Assembly: GCA_036736205.1 (NCBI GenBank)
Contig: DAINMX010000014.1
Location: 1 to 53,956 of the forward strand
Direction: 5' to 3'
DNA: 53,956 bases
Source of the DNA: XYA12-FULL-58-9 sp001798605
GTDB lineage: Bacteria; Myxococcota; XYA12-FULL-58-9
Both the position numbers and the translations under genes were made by a program. The notes under the pieces are model-generated. The model was given only the letters and a program-made list of their open reading frames with translations. It was not told the DNA's origin and made no database searches. Shown in pieces: positions 15,532 to 22,569 of this stretch (the first letter of the stretch is position 1; every line of letters begins with the position of its first letter).

Positions 15532-17349
15532 ATGTTGGAAGTAGACAGAACACCGTCAGACTTGCCCAACATGCCAGGTTCACCGGTTGGAGAGGGCTCC
15601 AAGGCCCACAAACCCAAACGCCGCAACCGGGACACCAAGAGTCGCACCGCGGATGTCTTGGTTGACGTCTTGGTCGAGACGGGCGTGGAGGTGGTTTTCG
15701 GCGTACCGGGTGGCGCAATTGCTCCCTTGTATGACGCTCTCATCGACCGACCCGAAATCCAGGTCGTCATCACCCGCCACGAAGGACACGCGGTGTTCGC
15801 CGCGGCAGGCTACGCGCAAACGACGGGTAAGCTAGGTGTGGTATTGGTCACATCGGGGCCGGGCGTTCTCAACACGTTCAACGGTCTCGGCTCTGCCTAC
15901 GTCGACGGCCTGCCCGTCCTATTGCTCGCCGGTGAAGCCGCACGCGCCGGTTTCGGACGCGGGGCCATCCAGGAGGGCAGCGTCTACGCGGTCAACATCG
16001 TGGGCATGGCCTCACACGTGACCAAGCTCGCCTTTGAGATCCCTGAGGCCAACGCCGCATCTGCCATGCTCCGGCGGGCCATGAGCGTCGCCACCTCCGG
16101 CAAGCGCGGGCCGGTTCTGGTGAGTCTTCCTCTCAACGTGTTGGGGACACCCATTGTGCGGCCGACCGTTGGCTTGGAGGTCCCAGAGACATGCGGCATC
16201 CCGCAAGGGCTCGACCATGTTGTCAAAGCCCTGCAAAGCAGTGACACGAAAACAATTTTTGTCGGTTCGGGTGTGCGTTGGGGGAAGGGGCCACAATTGC
16301 TGCGCCAGATTGCGGAGCGGTTGCAGTGTCCGGTGATGACCACTCCCAAAGCCAAAGGAGTTTTTCCGGAAAGTCACCCCTTGAGCCTTGGCGTCTTTGG
16401 CATGGGTGGGCACGACTCTGCGCGCAAACACCTGGCGGCCGGGGTCGATGTGTTGTTGGTCGTCGGCACCAGTCTAAACGAAGTAGCCACCGATGGCTGG
16501 AGTGAACACTTGGCGGCACGGCGCAGCTTCGTCCACGTCGACATTGATGCCACTCGCATCGGTCGGGTTTACCCAACGGACATTGGTGTTCCAGCACCGG
16601 CGGCGCTCGTCTTTGGGGAGCTGCTCAAGCACCTGCCCCAAGCCCCTGTGCGAAAGTCAGGGGGTATCACATTCGATCGCAATGCCAGTGCCATCCACGA
16701 AGGTGCACCCATCTCCGCGCCGAGAGCCCTGTGGGAGTTGCAGCAAGTGTTACCCCACGACACCATCTACACCGGCGACAGCGGCATCAACCTGTTCTTT
16801 GCCACCCACTACCTCACCATCGATCACCCGGATGCCTTCGTGTGCATGTTGGGTTTGGGATCGATGGGCACAAGTATCGGCCTCGCCGTGGGTGCACAAA
16901 TCGGCCATCCCCAGCGTACGGTGGTCTCCATATGTGGTGATGGGGGTTTTCACATGGCGGCGGCAGAGCTCTCAACCGCAGCAAAGAGCGGGTTGCCGAT
17001 CATTGTCGTGGTCCTCAACAACGGGGCCCTCGGCATGGTCCAACTCGGAAACGGTGCGGTTTACGGCCGCACGCCCGACTATTCCACCGCCCCTCTGTGT
17101 GTCGGGGGTCTCGCACGCGCAAGCGGTGCCGACAGCCTCACCATCGAGCACCCCGGTGACATTCTCACCGGCGTTGCCGCACATCGAGCAAGCAAGGGCG
17201 TAAACAAACCCCTGGTCCTCGATGTGCGTTTCGATCCGGCGGTTCGCATCCCCACCAATCGTCGTTTCGAAACCATCGAGACCCATGTTTCGGGCAAGAT
17301 GGTGAACCCCATCTCAATCAATCAAACGCAAACAAGAAATTTGAACTGA
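15532..17349 (+). CDS. ThDP-dependent acetolactate-synthase-like enzyme
   Basis: A 605-residue enzyme of the acetohydroxyacid synthase/pyruvate oxidase superfamily. A basic extension (residues 1-40) precedes the pyrimidine-binding domain, with catalytic Glu84 in TRHEGHAVF. The central domain is present, and the diphosphate-binding domain has GDG at 469-471 and NN at 496-497, the standard ThDP/Mg motif. It would decarboxylate a 2-oxo acid such as pyruvate and transfer the carbanion to a second carbonyl or acyl acceptor. It is unlikely to be housekeeping IlvB: there is no small subunit or ilv gene nearby, and it lies between a receiver protein and a KASIII enzyme. GGGGAG precedes the start. I infer that it makes an acyloin- or hydroxyketone-type metabolite; sulphoacetaldehyde acetyltransferase-like activity is an alternative. 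Confidence 0.85.
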   Translation: MLEVDRTPSDLPNMPGSPVGEGSKAHKPKRRNRDTKSRTADVLVDVLVETGVEVVFGVPGGAIAPLYDALIDRPEIQVVITRHEGHAVFAAAGYAQTTGKLGVVLVTSGPGVLNTFNGLGSAYVDGLPVLLLAGEAARAGFGRGAIQEGSVYAVNIVGMASHVTKLAFEIPEANAASAMLRRAMSVATSGKRGPVLVSLPLNVLGTPIVRPTVGLEVPETCGIPQGLDHVVKALQSSDTKTIFVGSGVRWGKGPQLLRQIAERLQCPVMTTPKAKGVFPESHPLSLGVFGMGGHDSARKHLAAGVDVLLVVGTSLNEVATDGWSEHLAARRSFVHVDIDATRIGRVYPTDIGVPAPAALVFGELLKHLPQAPVRKSGGITFDRNASAIHEGAPISAPRALWELQQVLPHDTIYTGDSGINLFFATHYLTIDHPDAFVCMLGLGSMGTSIGLAVGAQIGHPQRTVVSICGDGGFHMAAAELSTAAKSGLPIIVVVLNNGALGMVQLGNGAVYGRTPDYSTAPLCVGGLARASGADSLTIEHPGDILTGVAAHRASKGVNKPLVLDVRFDPAVRIPTNRRFETIETHVSGKMVNPISINQTQTRNLN

Positions 17350-17368
17350 ACCGACACAGGAGCCGAAC

Positions 17369-18448
17369 ATGACTTCCACCACCAACGTTGGCATCTTGGG
17401 CATAGGAGTCTACTTGCCCGACGAGGTACGCACCAATGATTGGTGGCCTGAGAGCCTCGTGAACCAGTGGCGACAGAAGAACGCCGAGATTCTTCCCTCA
17501 GACAAGAAGCCCCCAGAGCCGCGAACCGAAGGAGAAAGGTTGAGTCTCGCCGCCATGGCCGAAGCTCGCAGGGACCCGTTCTACGGAGCGGTGGAGCGAC
17601 GAGTGAAACCTGCGGGAATGTTTGCGTCGGACATGGAGACATTGGCGGGCAAGGATGCTTTGGACAAAGCCGGCGTCAAAAAGTCAGAGGTGGGTTTGTT
17701 GCTCACCTACAGTGCGACACCCGATTACCTCACCGCCCCAAACGCGTGCGCCGTGCAAAACAAGATGGGGTTGAGCTCAAAATGCCTCAGCGTTTCCATT
17801 GAGGCTGCGTGCAACTCATTTCTTTCGCAGCTGTGGTTGGCCGAAGGGATGATTCGCGCGGGGCAGGTTGGACATGCATTGTTGGTCCAATCCAACTCCA
17901 CCGAGTTGCTCGACCCACAACATCCATGCTCGGCATGGTTTGGGGAGGGGGCCACAGCTGTCGTCGTCGGACCCGTGCGGTCGGAACGCGGCATCCTGGG
18001 CCGTTCCTACTACGTCGACGGCAGCCTGCACGATGCGGTTGTCTCGACCGTTCCCGGGCGGCGGTGGTTTGACGAGGGCAGGATATCATGGCATTCGCAC
18101 GACAAGCAGCGCTCGCCTCTGCTCATCCTTCAAGCAGCCGATTTCGCGCGCAAGATGGTGGGGGAGGCCCTCGAGAGCGCACACATGACCCTCGACGATG
18201 TGGATTTCTACGCTGCGCACCAGGCGACGGTGTGGTTTGGACCGCTGACGCGAGAGTATGTCGGCCTGTCACAGGCGCGCAGCGTTGACACCTTCAAATG
18301 GGCCGGCCACATGAACACCTGCAATATTCCACTCGTCTTGGCCACGGCGGAAAAGGAAGGGCTTCTGCGGCCTGGCGATGTTGTTGCGGGGTTTGCGGGC
18401 GGTCTTGGATTCACGGCGTCCAGCATCATCATGAGATGGGGTCGGTAG
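17369..18448 (+). CDS. KASIII (FabH-like) 3-oxoacyl-ACP synthase family enzyme
   Basis: A 359-residue condensing enzyme of the thiolase fold. The triad is intact by eye: Cys148 in EAACNSF, His284 in YAAHQAT, and Asn316 in GHMNTCN. GFAGGLGFTASSIIM is the usual C-terminal strand. Such enzymes join an acyl group from CoA to malonyl-ACP or to another acyl acceptor; relatives include FabH, DarB and the photopyrone synthase PpyS. No other fatty-acid gene (fabD, fabG, acpP) is nearby, which argues against housekeeping FabH. AGGAG lies six bases before the ATG. The gene follows the ThDP enzyme by 19 bp, and its TAG stop directly abuts the GTG start of a kinase gene. I infer a two-step synthesis with the ThDP enzyme. 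Confidence 0.88.
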   Translation: MTSTTNVGILGIGVYLPDEVRTNDWWPESLVNQWRQKNAEILPSDKKPPEPRTEGERLSLAAMAEARRDPFYGAVERRVKPAGMFASDMETLAGKDALDKAGVKKSEVGLLLTYSATPDYLTAPNACAVQNKMGLSSKCLSVSIEAACNSFLSQLWLAEGMIRAGQVGHALLVQSNSTELLDPQHPCSAWFGEGATAVVVGPVRSERGILGRSYYVDGSLHDAVVSTVPGRRWFDEGRISWHSHDKQRSPLLILQAADFARKMVGEALESAHMTLDDVDFYAAHQATVWFGPLTREYVGLSQARSVDTFKWAGHMNTCNIPLVLATAEKEGLLRPGDVVAGFAGGLGFTASSIIMRWGR

Positions 18449-19303
18449 GTGAAAGAAGTCTCGTGCCGTGCCGTGGATTTCCTCGCACAGGCGTTTGAAA
18501 ACGAAGGCCGATCCTCCCAAGAGCTGATCGGAGGAATTCCCGATTCCTTGGTACGCCTGCGTAACAAACACGAGCGCATCGATTGGGAAACCTATCGGAA
18601 GATCATGAGCAATGCGGCACGAATCTGGACAACCAACGACTTCGAGGCCCACGGCCACCAGTTGGTTTCTTCACCCATCTACCGTCCTTTGGCGGTTGTC
18701 GGTCGGCTGTTGTTCACCGCCAAAGAGATCTACCATTGGATTCATCAGCGAGGGGCGAAGGGGGCGGGTAACCAGCTCTTCACCTGCATTTTGCCCGAAA
18801 TACAGGATTTGGGTGCCAACAAGCTGAGGGTAACCTTGCGCCTCGACGGCGGGCATTCCATGGTTCCTGAGTTCTTTCATGTCACCAAGGGCACACTGGC
18901 CGCCGTGCCCAGGGTGTTGGCGCTCCCCTCTGCCAAGGTCGAGATGCGATTGCTCGAAAGTGGGGCAATTTATGACATCACCTATCCCTCTGGGGGAGGA
19001 GCCCTCGCGTGGACCTGGAAGACCTTCTCATGGCCGTTTGCCGCTCGTCGGGCTGCCCGTGAGCTCAAAGATGCCAATGAGGCGCTCGTTCGCCGATACA
19101 ACGAGCTCGATGAAGCACGCATCACTCTCGATCGCCAAGCCACGCAGTTGAAGACTGCACACAGCATCAGCCAAGTCATTCACGGAGGGCTGAATCTCGA
19201 GCGAACCCTCGAAGCGATCGTCGGGGCTTTGGTTCGTGTCGGGGGATTCGCATCAGCGCGGATCGATCTGCAGAGAAACATGGAGGGTCAAGAGCTGCTG
19301 CGG
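18449..19303 (+). CDS. Sensor kinase, N-terminal part (broken by gap)
   Basis: 285 codons up to the assembly gap at 19304. It begins with GTG immediately after the KASIII stop, so reinitiation is likely. Residues ~1-190 form an alpha/beta domain (ELIGGIPDSLVRLRNKHERIDW, later SSPIYRPLAVVGRLLF and GGHSMVPEFFHVTKGTLAAVP). It resembles the ligand-binding N-terminal domains of some AraC-type regulators, which sense small, often hydrophobic molecules; this is a weak match. A coiled coil at ~205-245 follows, then the start of a GAF-like domain (ISQVIHGGLNLERTLEAIVGAL). The rest lies in the gap, and the sequence after it at 19404 is almost certainly the same gene. Its position next to the synthases makes this domain the best candidate receptor for their product. 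Confidence 0.7.
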
Positions 19304-19403
19304 NNNNNNNNNNNNNNNNNNNNNNNNNNNNNNNNNNNNNNNNNNNNNNNNNNNNNNNNNNNNNNNNNNNNNNNNNNNNNNNNNNNNNNNNNNNNNNNNN
19401 NNN
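19304..19403. other. Assembly gap of unknown length (100 N)
   Basis: Exactly 100 N inside a sensor kinase gene. The reading frames on the two sides would not join with 100 bases, so the number is a placeholder. The missing part probably encodes the rest of a GAF-like domain. Confidence 0.95.
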
Positions 19404-21359
19404 CAGGAGGCGCTCGACCAACTGCGCGAGGCCCAAGAGGTGCGCGACAAAATCTTTGCAAACATCAACCATGAAATACGTACACCGTTGTCGTTGATTA
19501 CCTTGGCTGCCAAAGAAGTCGAGCGACGGGTAGGAACAAACTTGGATGGACCGACCCAGAGACGACTGGACGATATCAACCACTGTGTTCGCAGCATGCT
19601 GGACCTCGTCGATGGATTGCTCCTGCTTGCTGCTGGCCAGGAGAACAAACTGCGGCTGCGGCCGCTGCGCTGCGATCTCGCCCACGTCATAAATGCTTCC
19701 GTGTCCACCTGGACGCCTGCTGCTGCCTTGCACGGCATCGAGCTGTCCTACGTGGGTCTCGACAGTTGTGTGGGGTTCGTCGATCGAGGCGCGTTCGATC
19801 GCATGCTTGCCAATCTCGTTGCCAACGCTATCAAGTTCACGCCGAGCGCCGGTCGCATCGTCATCGGTCTCGAGCAAACCGCCACAGATCAGGTGCAGGT
19901 CACCGTCAGCGACACCGGAATCGGCATTGCCGACGGCGCGAAACGACGCGTCTTTGAAAGGTTTGAGCAAGGTGACGTGCCACCGTTGCATGGTGGATCT
20001 CGAGGTAGCGGCATAGGCTTGTCACTCGTGGAATCATTGGCCAAGGCCCACGGTGGCTCGGTTGACCTCGTGGACACCCCTGGTGGCGGCAGCACGTTCA
20101 TCGTCACCCTCGGCGTGGGCGAGCCGGTTGACTTGACGGCAGTTGATGAGCAAACCGCCGTCGAGCTCACTCAATCGTTGTCACCCGGGGAGAGGGCATT
20201 CGACCCGGGAGCGCCGACGATCACGATCCCGCACGGCGATCCCACTGCCGCGGCTACGGTGTTGGTGGCGGAGGACGACCCCGGGTTGTTGCAGAGCGTC
20301 ACCACGCTGATCGGGGAAAAGTATCGCGTGCTTGCGGCGTCGGATGGTGAGTCGGCCCTAGAGATGGCCGCGAAGTATCGTCCGGATGTGCTGGTGACAG
20401 ATATTGGCATGCCGAGAATGGACGGCATCGAGCTCACCCGCAGATTCCGGGCTCTGGATGGCAATCGCCTGGCGCCGGTCATCATCCTCACCGCATATGG
20501 GCGGCTGAGCCAGCGTCTTACCGGTTTCGAGGCCGGTGCCGTCGACTTTGTGGTCAAGCCCTTCCAACCCGAGGAGTTGATGGCGCGAATTCGATCGCAG
20601 CTGCAAATCCGCGATCTTGCCCTGCGGCTGCACGAAAAGGAGAAGATCTCCGCCCTCGGCATGTTGAGCTCGGGCCTCGCCCACGAAATGCGCAACCCCG
20701 CCAACATTGTATTGAATGCCATCGAGCCTTTGGAGCGGTATCTGCCCCGCGAGATTTTGACGCCAGAACATCCTGCAGCACGTCTTCTCGCCGTCATCAA
20801 GGTGAACGCCCTGCACATCTCGGAATTATCACGCGAGCTGTTGGGCCTTGCGCCTACGGCCGAGCTCCAAACCGAATCACGGGCATTTCCCGCCTTGTTG
20901 TGTCAGGCCGTCAATACCGTGTCGGGTGCCTTCGAGCGGGTCAGGTTGCGCCAGACGATCGAATACGAAGGCATGATTCGTTGCTCTCGACCGCTCATGA
21001 TTCAGGTGCTCGTCAATCTCCTGGAGAACGCCGCACATAGCGCCGGCCCAGATGGCGAGGTTCGGCTCTGGGCTTTTGCGGCCGATGGTCGACTCGTCAT
21101 CGAGATCGCCGACAACGGCCCTGGCGTACCAGTCGAGTTGAGAGAGAAGATCTTCGAGCCGTTTTTCACCACCAAGGTGCCCGGCAAGGGCACCGGATTG
21201 GGTTTGCCTTTGGCACGCATGTACGTCGAGCGGCACAAGGGAACCCTGAAGATTGGCAACAGCGCCCAAGGCTGCATGTTTCGCGTGGAGCTGCCCGTCG
21301 ATGGGGAGACGACGAGCGAACCTTTACCTGCAAACGAGTTGTTGAGGAATCATGCTTGA
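19404..21359 (+). CDS. Hybrid kinase HisKA-HATPase-REC-HisKA-HATPase (C-terminal part)
   Basis: About 651 codons after the gap, most likely the continuation of the gene starting at 18449. Order: coiled coil; HisKA with His in NINHEIRTPLS; HATPase (LANLVANAIKFTPSAG, DTGIGIAD, GSGIGLSLV); receiver (VAEDDP, Asp in VTDIGMPRMDG, VVKPF); then a second HisKA with His in SGLAHEMRNP and a second HATPase (NLLENAAHSAG, DNGPGVP, GKGTGLGLPLA). Two complete kinase modules around one receiver is an unusual architecture and would allow an intramolecular His-Asp relay or two outputs. No membrane segment is seen. The stop overlaps the next gene by eight bases. Whether both kinase modules are active cannot be told, but their key boxes are present. 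Confidence 0.85.
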   Translation, partial: QEALDQLREAQEVRDKIFANINHEIRTPLSLITLAAKEVERRVGTNLDGPTQRRLDDINHCVRSMLDLVDGLLLLAAGQENKLRLRPLRCDLAHVINASVSTWTPAAALHGIELSYVGLDSCVGFVDRGAFDRMLANLVANAIKFTPSAGRIVIGLEQTATDQVQVTVSDTGIGIADGAKRRVFERFEQGDVPPLHGGSRGSGIGLSLVESLAKAHGGSVDLVDTPGGGSTFIVTLGVGEPVDLTAVDEQTAVELTQSLSPGERAFDPGAPTITIPHGDPTAAATVLVAEDDPGLLQSVTTLIGEKYRVLAASDGESALEMAAKYRPDVLVTDIGMPRMDGIELTRRFRALDGNRLAPVIILTAYGRLSQRLTGFEAGAVDFVVKPFQPEELMARIRSQLQIRDLALRLHEKEKISALGMLSSGLAHEMRNPANIVLNAIEPLERYLPREILTPEHPAARLLAVIKVNALHISELSRELLGLAPTAELQTESRAFPALLCQAVNTVSGAFERVRLRQTIEYEGMIRCSRPLMIQVLVNLLENAAHSAGPDGEVRLWAFAADGRLVIEIADNGPGVPVELREKIFEPFFTTKVPGKGTGLGLPLARMYVERHKGTLKIGNSAQGCMFRVELPVDGETTSEPLPANELLRNHA

Positions 21360-22569
21360 TGTAACCGGTCCGACAATCTTGTACGTCGACGACGAAGATG
21401 GCAACTGCCTGGTCTTCAGCGAGATGTTTGGCAATCGTTTCACCGTCAAGACGGTGGGCTCAGGCCAGCAAGCCCTCGAGGTTCTTGCCAACGAAGAAGT
21501 CGCCGTATTGATCACCGATCAGCGAATGCCCGGCATGTCAGGCAACGAGCTTCTCGAAACGACTCGCGATTGGTTCCCCGCAGTCGTGCGTGTGGTCATC
21601 ACGGCCTACTCCGACCTCGATCCCATCCTCCGTGCGGTCAACAACGGCTTAGTCGCTCGCTATATTGTCAAACCGTGGGCGCGAGCCGAGGTCCAAGAAA
21701 TGCTCACGTGGGCACTCGACGCCTATCGTTTGGGGCGGGAGAGCTCAGAGACCCAAATGCGGCTCTTGGCGACAGAACGATTGGTGACCTTGGGGAGTAT
21801 CAGTGCGTCCATCATCCATGACATCAATCAACCTCTTTCGTTTGTGAGCGCCAACGCCGAACGTCTGGTGCAGTTGGCTTGTGTTTGCGCACCGCTCGGC
21901 AGATTGATAGCTGCCCACGGCGACGGGTTGACCGCAATTGAACGCCAAGCCTTTGCCGAATTGGACGCAGAGCTACCGGTGCTTGCCACTGAAATTCTCA
22001 CCGGCTGTCAGGCGATCAAGGCTATCTCCTCCACAGCCCGACGTTTGTTTGCACCGCCAAAGGACCAGTCCGATCCCTCCTCTGATCCCTGGCCAAGTAT
22101 TCGCTTCGCACTCTCGGCGTGTCGCGGGGTTGCCCTGGGTCTGCCGCACGGGCTCTCGTATCGCGGACCGGAAACATTCTCGCCAGTCCTGTTTGGCTCG
22201 GTCGAGTTGATCCAGGTCGTGGTCAATCTCATCACCAACGCGATTCATGCGGCCAAAAGCGGCGAGCCTCCCGGGACGCAAGTGGTTGTGGAATGCGACG
22301 AAAACGATGGCATGTACTTTCGCTGCAAAGTCATTGATGATGGTCCTGGTATGTCGCCTGAGACCCTCGAGAACGCCGGCAAAGCCTTCTTCACGACCCG
22401 CGATGGCGGAACCGGCCTGGGTCTGTATCAGTGCAAGCGCTTGGTGGAAGGTGGGGGAGGAAGCCTGACGATCACGAGCGAATTCCATGTTGGCACCACG
22501 GTGGCGTTTGCCCTTCGGCTTGCCCCGAAAAACAGCCAAAACGTGTGTAGGGTCGAGGACGGAGAATGA
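21352..22569 (+). CDS. REC-histidine kinase
   Basis: A 405-residue soluble protein. Receiver at residues 8-125: DDED, phosphoacceptor Asp56 (LITDQRMPGMSG), Lys107 in VKPW. HisKA-like segment with His156 in ASIIHDINQPLSFV, a divergent H-box. A long helical insert follows, then an HATPase domain (VVNLITNAIHAAKSG, IDDGPGMSP, GGTGLGLYQCK). The receiver-first order matches the REC-PAS-kinase at 7752, and both share the KPW ending also seen in HD-GYP-linked receivers. It overlaps the previous gene by eight bases and the next by four, so translation is coupled on both sides. It probably takes phosphate from the preceding double kinase; partners are not proven. Confidence 0.87.
   Translation: MLDVTGPTILYVDDEDGNCLVFSEMFGNRFTVKTVGSGQQALEVLANEEVAVLITDQRMPGMSGNELLETTRDWFPAVVRVVITAYSDLDPILRAVNNGLVARYIVKPWARAEVQEMLTWALDAYRLGRESSETQMRLLATERLVTLGSISASIIHDINQPLSFVSANAERLVQLACVCAPLGRLIAAHGDGLTAIERQAFAELDAELPVLATEILTGCQAIKAISSTARRLFAPPKDQSDPSSDPWPSIRFALSACRGVALGLPHGLSYRGPETFSPVLFGSVELIQVVVNLITNAIHAAKSGEPPGTQVVVECDENDGMYFRCKVIDDGPGMSPETLENAGKAFFTTRDGGTGLGLYQCKRLVEGGGGSLTITSEFHVGTTVAFALRLAPKNSQNVCRVEDGE

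Noticed and set aside
15532..17349. Housekeeping ilvB of branched-chain amino-acid synthesis
   Set aside because: No ilvN, ilvC or leu genes are nearby and it is embedded in a signalling operon. Not excluded, but less likely.
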